Assembly (NCBI GenBank): GCA_963836425.1
Contig: CAWIJJ010000022.1
Span: 70,174 to 134,173 of the forward strand
DNA length: 64,000 bases
Source: CAWIJJ01 sp963836425
Lineage (GTDB): Bacteria > Acidobacteriota > Terriglobia > Bryobacterales > Bryobacteraceae
Reading direction: 5' to 3'
Below are positions 42,933 through 53,233 of the stretch, piece after piece. The position numbers and the translations under genes are program-made. A model generated the notes under the pieces. That model ran no database searches and was not told where the DNA came from. It worked only from the letters and a program-made list of their open reading frames with translations. How positions within the stretch are numbered: the first letter of the stretch is position 1; every line of letters starts with the position of its first letter.

Positions 42933-45260
42933 TCACCTGCGCGCCTCCACCAGGTCCCGGTAGCCATCCACCAGCCTGCGCGTGATTGCGGCCATGTCCC
43001 AGTTCGCCTCTACTTCGGCGCGCGCCCGCGCCGCCAGGCCGGCGGCCGCATCGCCGTCCTCGAACAGCGCCGTGACGCGCTCGGCGAACCCGGCCGGGTC
43101 ATCCGCCAGGCGGCAGAACTCGCCGTCTCTGGTCGCCAGCCCTTCCGCACCGATCCGCGTCGAGACCACCGGGATCCCCGCCGCAAACGCCTCCAGCAGT
43201 TTCACCCGCACGCCCGATCCGCTTAAGATCGGGCACACAAACACGGCATAGCGGGACAGGGTCTCGCGCACGTCATCGACGTATCCCAGCAACTGAAGCG
43301 CCCCGCCGAAATCCGGAAAGGCGTGCACCGGCGGGGGATCGGACCCCGCCACCATCAGCCGCGCGCGCGGCTCCCGCGCCAGGATCAACGGCATCACTTC
43401 GTGCACGAACCAGTCCATGGCCACACGGTTCGGGTCGTGGCGGAAACTACCCACGAAGAGCATGGTGAACGGCTCTCTGCCTCCGGTGCGGAAAGCGTAG
43501 CTTCGGGAGTCGATTCCCGCGCGCAGACCGCCGGCGAGGCGGGGCGCGAGCCCGGGCAAAAAGGATACCAGGCAATCGCGATTGGCGGGCGTGCAGACCT
43601 GCACCTGGTCGAAGGCCGGAAGCGCCCGCAGTTCGTACCTGAGCGCGCGCAGGTATTCCATGCGTGCCTTCAAATTGTCGATTGCGCCGGGATACCGTCC
43701 CAGGCTGCGGGCGACCGACTGAAAATAGACGTCGTGCTCGAACAGGGCGCAGGGGATGCGCCGGTACTCGCCGCGGTATTGCGCCATGGGCGTGTATTCG
43801 AGTTGCAGCACGTCAATTTCACGTAGAAACATCTGCCGGTGGATCAGCCATTCCAGGTCGCCGTTCTCCACTTCCCGCACCGCGTGCGGGCGCATCGATC
43901 CGGCGCCCGGCGTATCTCCCCCCGGCCGTACCAGCCACTCCGCCGATGCGCAGAATTCGCGCAGTTCTTCATTGGCGGCGGCCTGTTCCGGCCAATCGAG
44001 CAGTTCGACAACGTGTACGTCCGCCAGCCTGGCGAGTTCCCGCAGCGTCTGGTACATGAACACGCCTCCGCCATGTACCGGAGGGCAGATCGGGTAAGGC
44101 GAAACAAACAGCACCCGCAGCCGCGCGGGCTTCTTCTCCATTGCCGCGAAGCGGTCCCTGTAGTATCCGCCGAGCGGCCGGCGAAACGCTTCCGTATCGT
44201 CGATCACGGCCAGCGTCCGGGCGCGCCAGCGCGAGCGCACGGCCCGGGGAAGCTGCCGGAAGGCCCTCCACAACGACCCGAAGTTCGGCCGCAGCGGGAC
44301 ATCCCCGAAGATCACCGCCACCACGGCGCCCGCCCACGCGAAGAAGAAATGAGAGACGAGGCGGGGCCACTCGTGGATGTTCTTCCAGCAGAACAGCACG
44401 AAGTTCTTCTTGAGCACGGACTGGATGAAGCCGGGGCTGAACTTCCTGCCGATCGTTCCCCGGTGCTCGTGAAAAACCACGCTGCGCGGCTGGTACAGCA
44501 CCTTCCAGCCGCGCTTCCACGCCATGAAGCCCAGGTCCGTGTCTTCCAGGTAGAACGGTTCCAGCAGCGGATCGAAACCGCCGAGTTCCAGGAATTTCCG
44601 CCGGTCGAACGCGCACGAGCCGCCGCCGCCATAGAAGCACGGGAACAGATCCTGCACCGCCTCGTCCAGCCTGTGCCGCACGCGCAACCCGCCATCCTGC
44701 CACCAGGCTTGCGTGAGACCCGTCTCCTCCCGCACCTTGTCCGGGTCGCTGAAGAAGATCTGGCAGGACACGGCAAAGACCTCCGGGTCGGCAAAGCCTT
44801 TGAGCAGCGGTGCCAGAAAATCCGGGGCCACCCGCATATCGCTGTTGAGCAGCACTACGATGTCGTTCGACGCGGCGCGGAAACCCGCGTTGGATCCGCC
44901 GCCGAAGCCGAGGTTGTGGGGCAGCGGCAGCACTTTGACTCCCGGAAACGCGCGCCGCAGGAAATCGGCGCTGCCGTCTTCCGAGCCGTTATCCACCACG
45001 ATAATTTCGTTCGCCGGATTCCCCGCCAGCGCCTCCACGATAGACGGCAGATACTTCTCGAGCAGGTCGCGCCCGTTCCAGTTCGGGATCACGACGGTGG
45101 CGGCATCGTGCCGGGCCGGCTCCGCCGCCGGCGTCTTCCGGCCGCCGAAGATCTTCCATGCCAGGTCAGTGAGCGCAAGCGCAAGCAGGCTGAGGGGCAC
45201 CAGCACCGGAGAGAGAATCAGCAGCGGGAGGGCGCGCAGGAATCGCTTCAGAAACTGCAT
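42933..45260 (-). CDS. Two-domain glycosyltransferase (GT2-GT4 fusion)
   Basis: A 775-residue protein. One membrane helix (about 10-35) precedes a GT2 domain (about 50-310; VVIPNWNGRDLLEKY, VVDNGSEDGSADF, LNSDMRVAPD, YLEDTDLGFMAWKRG), then a linker and a GT4-type GT-B domain (about 385-770; LFVSPYPICPPVHGGGVFMYQ; FVGSFRHDPN; LSGSGVRVKLLEAFAAGIPVV). The fusion could add two sugars in a row. It begins one base after the methyltransferase stop, in an operon with wzt. Confidence 0.88.
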   Translation of the reverse strand: MQFLKRFLRALPLLILSPVLVPLSLLALALTDLAWKIFGGRKTPAAEPARHDAATVVIPNWNGRDLLEKYLPSIVEALAGNPANEIIVVDNGSEDGSADFLRRAFPGVKVLPLPHNLGFGGGSNAGFRAASNDIVVLLNSDMRVAPDFLAPLLKGFADPEVFAVSCQIFFSDPDKVREETGLTQAWWQDGGLRVRHRLDEAVQDLFPCFYGGGGSCAFDRRKFLELGGFDPLLEPFYLEDTDLGFMAWKRGWKVLYQPRSVVFHEHRGTIGRKFSPGFIQSVLKKNFVLFCWKNIHEWPRLVSHFFFAWAGAVVAVIFGDVPLRPNFGSLWRAFRQLPRAVRSRWRARTLAVIDDTEAFRRPLGGYYRDRFAAMEKKPARLRVLFVSPYPICPPVHGGGVFMYQTLRELARLADVHVVELLDWPEQAAANEELREFCASAEWLVRPGGDTPGAGSMRPHAVREVENGDLEWLIHRQMFLREIDVLQLEYTPMAQYRGEYRRIPCALFEHDVYFQSVARSLGRYPGAIDNLKARMEYLRALRYELRALPAFDQVQVCTPANRDCLVSFLPGLAPRLAGGLRAGIDSRSYAFRTGGREPFTMLFVGSFRHDPNRVAMDWFVHEVMPLILAREPRARLMVAGSDPPPVHAFPDFGGALQLLGYVDDVRETLSRYAVFVCPILSGSGVRVKLLEAFAAGIPVVSTRIGAEGLATRDGEFCRLADDPAGFAERVTALFEDGDAAAGLAARARAEVEANWDMAAITRRLVDGYRDLVEARR

Positions 45261-45261
45261 G

Positions 45262-46500
45262 TCAGGACGGCGGCAGGACCGGGCCCAGGCCGACCCGGCG
45301 CCCGAGCTTCATCCAGCGCGACGCGCGCACCAGCGCCAACTGGTGAGAGACCTGGGCGATCTGCTCGCGCAATCCGGCGGCCTCCTCCTGGAGTTCAACG
45401 GCCCATGCGGTGCGCTCTTCCAGTTCTTTCTCGGTTTGGTGCAGCACGTCCACCGCCCTGGCCAGCGCGGCCGTCTGCTTCTGAAGTTCCGCGTCCAGTT
45501 TAACCGCCCAGTTTCTCTTCTCCTCCAGGTCCGTCTCGTATGCCGCCGCCATTTGCCGGGCGGACTCCTGTTCCCGATCGAACTCCTGCTGAAGCGCGAC
45601 GATCCGTTCTCCGCACTGACGAAGTTCCGCGGTGAGGCTGCCTGCCCACTGGTTGCTGCGTTCGAGCGCCTTTGCCTGGTCGGCGAACTGGCGCATCAGC
45701 GCGCCCTGCTCGGCGACGGCCTTCTCCAGCCACTCGCTCTTGACCGCCACTTCCCGTTCCAGCAGTTCGATGTGGCGTTCGCGCTCGCGCAACACGTTGG
45801 CGGCGCGCGGCACATAAACGAACGTCGGATTTCCAATCTGCTGCCGGTGGGCGCACACGGCGACGAAGAAATGCGAGTCGTCCGGCGCGGGCTCGCCTGC
45901 ATCCACCCGCGCTTCCACCGTATTGCCGAAATCGTGCGGCTGGAACGTGACTCCTTCCACGTGATTCTCGAGAAACACCGAGACGTGCGCAAAGACGGAC
46001 CGCAATTCGGCGCAGAACTCCTCGAACGTAAACTCGTGGACGTGAAACGGGTTCGCCCCGTGCTCCCCGCGCGATTCGGTGTAGTACAGCTTGTTGGGAG
46101 TGGAAACGATCAGTTGTCCGCCCGGACACAGCACGCGCCTGGCCTCTTCGAGCAGCCCCCGCCAGTTTTCCAGGTGTTCGATCACTTCGAATGCGACCAC
46201 CAGGTCGAAGGTGGCGGCGGGGTGGGGAATGGCCGTGCACGACGCCTGCTCGAAATCCAGGTTGGGCGCGCGGTAGTGCGTGCCGGCGAACTCGAGCGCT
46301 TCCGGCGCGCGGTCCAGCCCGACCACCGAGAGTGCCGCCTGCGCCAGTTCCGCCGATCCATACCCGGCGCCGCACCCGGCATCGAGCACCCTCTTGCCCC
46401 GCGCCAGCCGCGATGCAAAGGCGTATCGAGCCAGGTGCTCGTTCAGCAGATCGACGTCCACTTCTCCCGGGATCAGACGCTCTCCGGTGAACTCAGCCAA
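45262..46500 (-). CDS. SAM-dependent methyltransferase with C-terminal coiled coil
   Basis: A 412-residue protein. The N-terminal class I methyltransferase domain has motif I VLDAGCGAGYGSAE (about 38-51), a motif near VAFEVIEHLENW, and STPNK. From about 215 to 395 it is a long coiled coil rich in Glu, Ala and Leu, with repeated Trp positions (NWAVKLDAEL, AWAVELQEE). Start: a TTG at 46500 has GGAG 7 nt upstream and overlaps the wzt stop by 8 nt. It probably methylates a glycan; the coiled coil may act as a spacer. Confidence 0.83.
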   Translation of the reverse strand: MAEFTGERLIPGEVDVDLLNEHLARYAFASRLARGKRVLDAGCGAGYGSAELAQAALSVVGLDRAPEALEFAGTHYRAPNLDFEQASCTAIPHPAATFDLVVAFEVIEHLENWRGLLEEARRVLCPGGQLIVSTPNKLYYTESRGEHGANPFHVHEFTFEEFCAELRSVFAHVSVFLENHVEGVTFQPHDFGNTVEARVDAGEPAPDDSHFFVAVCAHRQQIGNPTFVYVPRAANVLRERERHIELLEREVAVKSEWLEKAVAEQGALMRQFADQAKALERSNQWAGSLTAELRQCGERIVALQQEFDREQESARQMAAAYETDLEEKRNWAVKLDAELQKQTAALARAVDVLHQTEKELEERTAWAVELQEEAAGLREQIAQVSHQLALVRASRWMKLGRRVGLGPVLPPS

Positions 46501-47815
46501 CGTGTTTCTCCAGTTCCGGCGCACTCGTCCGGGCGTCCAGACGGGCGTTCACTTCCACACGGCACGGCAGCCGCAGGTAACCGTAGATCTGCGCTTCGGA
46601 GCGGCCCATCTGGAGGGCCACGGCATTATCGATCCAGTCGCACATTTGATAAGCGATCAGAGTGCCATCGGCGATGGCGGGCGAAAAAGAAAACGACGCC
46701 GGGTAGAGCTCCGGCAGTTCCAGGTGAAAGTCTACCGTGTAAACGTCCAGGGGTTCCATCGGCGGCAGTTCGTATCCCTCGGCCGCCGTGTTCGTCCCGG
46801 AAAAATCGATACCGAGCTGGTTTCGCAGCATAAATCCCACCATCGGCATGGCCAGGTGATCGTTGGCCCTCACGCTGATGCGTACCACGATGCGGCCGCC
46901 CGATTCCAGCATGTGCAGCGGCGCGCCTTCGGCATCGAGGACGGCGATGCCGAGCACTTCGGCGCGCCTGTCTCCGTGCCGGTGGTCGATATTGGGAATG
47001 GTGGTCACGATTTCCGGCGCCAGCACGGTATGTCCCCGCGATTGCCTCACCTCGCCCGCCGATTGCGCGATGCGGTAGCGCGAGTCCTTGACCGTCATCG
47101 CGGCCAGGTATTTCGAGATCACGCGTTCCGGTTGCCCCACTTCCATGACGCGGCCGCCTTCCAGCCACATCACCCGGTCGCCGATCGCCTTCACATCCGC
47201 CACCGCGTGCGAGACAAAAAGAATCGTGACCCCTTGCCGGCGCAATTCGTGCACCTTGCGCATACAGCGCTGGCGGAAATAAATATCGCCCACCGCCAGT
47301 GCTTCGTCCACTAACAGAATTTCCGGATCCACATTGATCGCCACCGCGAAGGCCAACCTCACCACCATGCCGCTCGAGTAGGTCTTCACCGGCTGGTTGA
47401 TGAACTCGCCGATCTCGGCAAACTCCTCGATCTGCCGGTACCGCTCTTCGATCTGCCGGGTGGTCAGCCCCAGGATGGTGCCGTTGAGGTACACATTGTC
47501 CCGTCCGGAGAACTCCGGATTGAAACCCGCGCCGAGTTCGAGCAGCGCCGATACCCGCCCGTGTATCGCGACCGAACCCGCGGTGGCCGGCAGAATTCCC
47601 GCCACCATTTGAAGCAGGGTGCTTTTCCCCGAGCCGTTTTCGCCTACGATGCAAAAGGTCTCGCCTTGCTCGACTTCGAAACTCACGTCGTGCAAGGCCC
47701 AGAAATCCCTATGCCGTTTCAGCCGGTTGAGCGACAACAGTTCTTTCAGACGGTCGCCCGGCGAATCGTAGATCGCGTAGCTCTTGGAGACACCTTGAAA
47801 TTCGACGGCCTTCAC
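46493..47815 (-). CDS. wzt: Polysaccharide ABC transporter ATP-binding protein, Wzt-type with C-terminal glycan-binding domain
   Basis: A 440-residue protein. The ABC domain (about 1-240) has Walker A GENGSGKST (58-66), the O-antigen-type signature YSSGM and Walker B EILLVDEALAVGD. The C-terminal beta-sandwich (about 265-425) matches Wzt_C, which in known O-antigen exporters binds the finished non-reducing end. It starts with GTG and no ATG is in reach. The partner permease wzm is not in the window. It is the first gene of the cluster after a roughly 380-nt non-coding gap. Confidence 0.9.
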   Translation of the reverse strand: MKAVEFQGVSKSYAIYDSPGDRLKELLSLNRLKRHRDFWALHDVSFEVEQGETFCIVGENGSGKSTLLQMVAGILPATAGSVAIHGRVSALLELGAGFNPEFSGRDNVYLNGTILGLTTRQIEERYRQIEEFAEIGEFINQPVKTYSSGMVVRLAFAVAINVDPEILLVDEALAVGDIYFRQRCMRKVHELRRQGVTILFVSHAVADVKAIGDRVMWLEGGRVMEVGQPERVISKYLAAMTVKDSRYRIAQSAGEVRQSRGHTVLAPEIVTTIPNIDHRHGDRRAEVLGIAVLDAEGAPLHMLESGGRIVVRISVRANDHLAMPMVGFMLRNQLGIDFSGTNTAAEGYELPPMEPLDVYTVDFHLELPELYPASFSFSPAIADGTLIAYQMCDWIDNAVALQMGRSEAQIYGYLRLPCRVEVNARLDARTSAPELEKHVG

Positions 47816-48099
47816 AATGGGTGAACGATTTCCAGTGTAACGGAAGTTGCGGGGAGTGAGGGAAACGGGTGTGGAAACAGAAAAAGGCGACCGCCAACCC
47901 CTCCTGTAAATGTTGGTCCGAGCCGGATGATATGCGGTGCAGTTACCGCGGCGCCATAACCTTGAATCTTCGGCGCGTCAGGACTCGTAACCACTCAGTC
48001 GAGAAAGCTGGAAGCCGCCTTTGTGGTGGACTGGTTCTATTTACTTCCTCCTTCTCAAATGGCTCCCCCGTGAAGGGGATCGCGATTTCGGCCTTTTTC

Positions 48100-48136
48100 C
48101 GAGAAAAAGACCTGGAGGCTGATCCTTCCGGCCTCC
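48100..48136 (-). terminator. Intrinsic-terminator-like hairpin between acs and wzt
   Basis: Minus strand GGAGGC (48136-48131), 11-nt loop, GCCTCC (48119-48114), then AGG and TCTTTTTCTC. It is 60 nt after the acs stop, so it could end the acs transcript. It is also only about 1-5 nt after the predicted start site of the wzt promoter, so it may fold in the wzt leader too. Confidence 0.5.
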
Positions 48137-48143
48137 TGATCCA

Positions 48144-48172
48144 AATATGCGCCTGTATGGCGCCGATGTCAA
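48144..48172 (-). promoter_or_regulatory. Strong promoter directed at the wzt cluster, with an internal inverted repeat
   Basis: Minus strand TTGACA (48172-48167), 17-nt spacer, CATATT (48149-48144). A perfect inverted repeat GCGCC-ATACA-GGCGC (48163-48149) occupies the spacer and would place a repressor between the two boxes. The next gene downstream is wzt. Confidence 0.6.
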
Positions 48173-48197
48173 GGTTCGATTGAATGCGAATTCACCC

Positions 48198-50129
<1,932 letters not shown>

Positions 50130-50192
50130 GGGTGAATCTTATCAGAAGGAGGCGAGGCTCCCGCCCGAATTCGCCCTCCGCAGCGGGAAGCG

Positions 50193-52845
50193 CTACTCCG
50201 CCCGCAGCGCCTCCACCGGATTCACGCGGGCGGCCCGGCGCGCCGGAGCAAAACTCGCAGCGGCCGCGGCCAAGGCCAGCAATCCTGCGATCGCCGCCAT
50301 GGTCGCTGGATCGTCCGAGCTGACTCCAAACAGCAGCCCGTGCATCAGCCGCGACGCCAGCACGCCGCCAACCAGCCCCGCCGCAATCCCCACCGCCGCC
50401 AGTTTCAACGATTCGCGCAGAATCATGCGGTACACCGACCCGGATTGGGCGCCCAGCGCCATTCGGATCCCGATTTCGCGCGTCCGCCGGCTCACCGAGT
50501 ACATCACGACGCCGTATAGTCCCACCAGCGCCAGCACCAGCGCCAACCCCGCAAATCCGCCGACCAGCCAGGCCAGCGACCGGTGCATGTACGCCGCTTG
50601 CGACTCTTCCATCCGGCCGATCATCGAGGCGCCGCGAACAGGGATGATGTTCGGGTCGATCCCGCGCACCAGCCGGTTGAGCGCCGGAAGTATCGAGGCG
50701 TCGTCCCGTTCCGTGCGCACCAGCAGGTTCAGATAGGTATCGGGACTCTGGAAATAGGGCCGGTAAAGCACCGGCGGAATTTCGGTGTCGAGCGGCCCCT
50801 CGCGCAGATCCTCGACCACGCCCACGATCTCCACCGGGTCCGGTTTGGCGGAAGGCTGGCCGACCTGCCGTCCGAGCGGATTCTCGCCCGCGAGATAGGC
50901 GCGCACGAACGCCTGGTTCACAATCGCCACGCGCGGCCGCGACGCATCGTCGTCATCGGAGAAATACCGGCCCGCGGCCAGTCGCGCGCCCACTGTCCGA
51001 AAATAGTTCGGGCTCACATCGCGTTCCGGGATGTCGATGTGCTCGCCGTTCCAGGGCCTGCCGAGAATTCGAATCCATGTCGTGTTGCCGTTGTGGCTGA
51101 GGGGCACTCCGTTGGCCGACCATCCCACCATCCGCACGCCGGGCAATTGCGCGGCCTCCTCGGCAAGTTTGCGCGCCAGTGCAATGGCTTTGGCATTCTC
51201 CCCGTAGGCCGCGTCCGGCGCCGCTACTCCCAGGGTTACCAGGTGCTCCGGTTGCATCCCGAGGTTCACCCGCAGCAGATTGTAAAGGCTCCTGCCCAGC
51301 AGCCCGGCGCCCAACAGCAGCACCACGGCCATCGCGATTTCGACCACCACCAGCTTGGAGCCCAGGCGGCGCCACACCACCGCTGCCGAACCGCGTGCGC
51401 CCTCCGCCAGTCCGCCGCGGATCTCCGGCGACCATAGCCGCAGGTTCGGCGCCACCGCAAACAGCGCCGCCGCGATGGCGGAGACGGCAAATGCGAACGC
51501 CGCCACCCGCCAGTTCCAACCGAGTCCGGCCAGAAACGGCATCTGCGCGAGCATGTCTTTCGAAAGCAGTCCCGCGAGCAACTGCATGGTCCAGCGGGAC
51601 GCCAGCATGCCCAGGCCGGCGCCGGCCGCCACCAGCACCAGAGACTCGATCGTGAACTGGCTGAACAGCCTGCCCCGCGACGCTCCAAGAGCCGAACGCA
51701 CCGCTACTTCCCGCCGCCGGCTCTCGGCGCGAACCAACATCAGGCCGGCCACATCCACCGTCGCGATCAGCAGCAGCAGCACCGCGCCGGCCATGAGCAC
51801 GAGGAGGATGGGGCGCACATTTCCTACAATCACGTCGGCCAGCGGCACCACGTTGGCGCCCTGGTTCCGATTCATATCCGGATATTTCCGCTCCAGAGCC
51901 TGCGCGATGGACTTCACGTTCTCGAGCGCCGCGTTCGTGCTCATGCCCGGCTTCAAGCGGCCCACACCGTAGATCGAGTGGCAGCTCCGGCGCAGGTCGC
52001 ATTCCGATTCCGGATGGAACGGAGCCCAGAATTCCGCCGGTCCCGCCGGCCCGAAATGGAAATCGCGGGGAAGCACGCCCACGATCACCCGCGGGATGCG
52101 GTCGAGCAGGACCTTCTCGCCTAACACTGACGTCCGGCCGCCGAACTGTGTCTGCCAGGCCGCGTAACTCAGAAGCACCGTCCGCGGGGCGCCTGGTTGA
52201 TCTTCACCCGGATAGAAATCGCGCCCGAAAAGGGGCTTCACGCCGAGAGTCCGGAAAAAGCCGTCGCTCACGCGCGCGCCCTGGACCGGCACGGCGCCCG
52301 ACGCCGTCGTCATGGCGTATCCGCGCCCGCCGTAAACATCCAACGACTCGAACGTGGTGTTCATCACGCTTCCAGTCGAGATAATCCTGCCAGGAGAGAT
52401 TACAGCGGATGCACTGTGGATCGACCCTCTCATACACACCCAGCAGTTGTTCCGGATTCCGGTAGGGCAGCGGCTTCACGAGCGCCGCATCCACGAACGC
52501 GAAAATCGCCACGGCCGAGCACACACCGAGGGCCAGCATCAGTACGGCGGTCGTGGTGAATTCCAGGTCTTTCCGCAACTGGCGGAAGGCGAAACGCACA
52601 TCGTTCAGGACGTTGTCGATCACGTTTAAACCCCTCATGTCGCGGCACTCTTCCTTGCGTTGAGTGAAGCCGCCGATCGTCCGCAGGGCGGCGAATCGCG
52701 CCTCCGCGGGGCTCATCCCGGCTGCGATGCCCGCATCGATTTCGCGTTCCAGGTGATAACGCAGCTCTTCGTCGAGTTCGTCATCCACCTGTCCGCGCCG
52801 CAGCGCGGAGCGCAGCCGCATCCGCACGATATCGGTCAACCGCAT
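50193..52845 (-). pseudogene. ADOP-type MacB/FtsX permease, interrupted by a frameshift
   Basis: Two frames together code for one acidobacterial duplicated orphan permease of about 880 residues. The first (from the ATG at 52845) gives the N-terminal ADOP domain (DDELDEELRYHLEREIDAGIAAGMS) and the first MacB helix, up to YLDWKR. The second resumes at MNTTFESLDVYGG and runs to 50193 with two MacB/FtsX units. The join needs one base to be removed at about 52365 (AAG CGT g ATG AAC). No internal stop is present otherwise. The gene may be a pseudogene, a sequencing error, or be rescued by slippage. A second, intact ADOP gene lies at 59.2-61.6 kb. It is 3 nt after its PadR regulator. Confidence 0.82.
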
Positions 52846-52848
52846 AGC

Positions 52849-53178
52849 CTAGACCGTCCGCACAATGGTTGAAATTGCGGCCGACAGGCGTTCCCACTCC
52901 GTCGACTCGCGCTCGAGCGCCTTTTGCCCTGCCTTGGTCAGGGAATAGTATTTCGCTCGCCGGTTGTTGTCGCTCACTCCCCACTCCGCCCTGATCCAGC
53001 CGTTCTGCTCCAGCTTGTGCAACGCCGGATACAGCGCCCCTTGTCCCACCTGCAGCACTTCCTTCGACATCTGGCGGATGCGTTGCGCAATGTCCCAGCC
53101 ATGCGCCGGTTCCAGCGCTACGATTTTCAGGATCAACATGTCCAGCGTGCCCTGCACAAGGTCGGTAGGTCTGCTCAA
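52849..53178 (-). CDS. PadR family transcriptional regulator
   Basis: A 109-residue winged-helix protein with the family opening PTDLVQGTLDMLILK, the recognition region LYPALHKLEQNGWI, and a wing SDNNRRAKYYSLTKAG. It lacks a long C-terminal dimerisation helix, as is usual for the short ADOP-linked PadR proteins. The TTG at 53178 is chosen because GAGAGGA lies 5 nt upstream; a further in-frame TTG at 53202 gives a non-homologous tail. It precedes the ADOP permease by 3 nt and probably represses its own operon. Confidence 0.88.
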   Translation of the reverse strand: MSRPTDLVQGTLDMLILKIVALEPAHGWDIAQRIRQMSKEVLQVGQGALYPALHKLEQNGWIRAEWGVSDNNRRAKYYSLTKAGQKALERESTEWERLSAAISTIVRTV

Positions 53179-53188
53179 CCAAGTCCTC

Positions 53189-53233
53189 TCAGTAACTGAC
53201 AAGAGTTTATGCCCGCAGGCACGCTCTCGTCAA
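53189..53233 (-). promoter_or_regulatory. padR promoter with a start-site palindrome
   Basis: Minus strand TTGACG (53233-53228), 16-nt spacer, CATAAA (53211-53206). The predicted start lies at about 53199, which is the edge of a perfect palindrome TCAGT-T-ACTGA (53199-53189), a candidate autoregulatory operator. The -35 box overlaps the stop codon of the preceding permease gene. Confidence 0.5.

Larger units (their letters stand above)
47816..48197 (-). other. Non-coding leader upstream of wzt
   Basis: No credible gene lies in these 382 bases. They hold a strong minus-strand promoter (48172-48144), a hairpin with a T-run just after its start site (48136-48100), and nearer to wzt a CCAAC/GTTGG repeat followed by TTTTTCTGTTT (about 47880). 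The frames are broken by stops, and a 29-codon frame that begins TTG overlaps the -10 box. The transcript would carry a leader of about 320 nt. A worn-down mobile element cannot be excluded. Confidence 0.45.

Noticed and set aside
48054..48144. A 29-codon minus-strand frame (TTG to TGA) in the wzt leader, first considered as a second leader peptide
   Set aside because: Its TTG overlaps the -10 box, so it would not be transcribed, and it has no run of regulatory codons.
47869..48183. A 104-codon plus-strand frame in the gap before acs
   Set aside because: No ribosome-binding site or recognisable domain, and it runs against a strong minus-strand promoter and hairpins.
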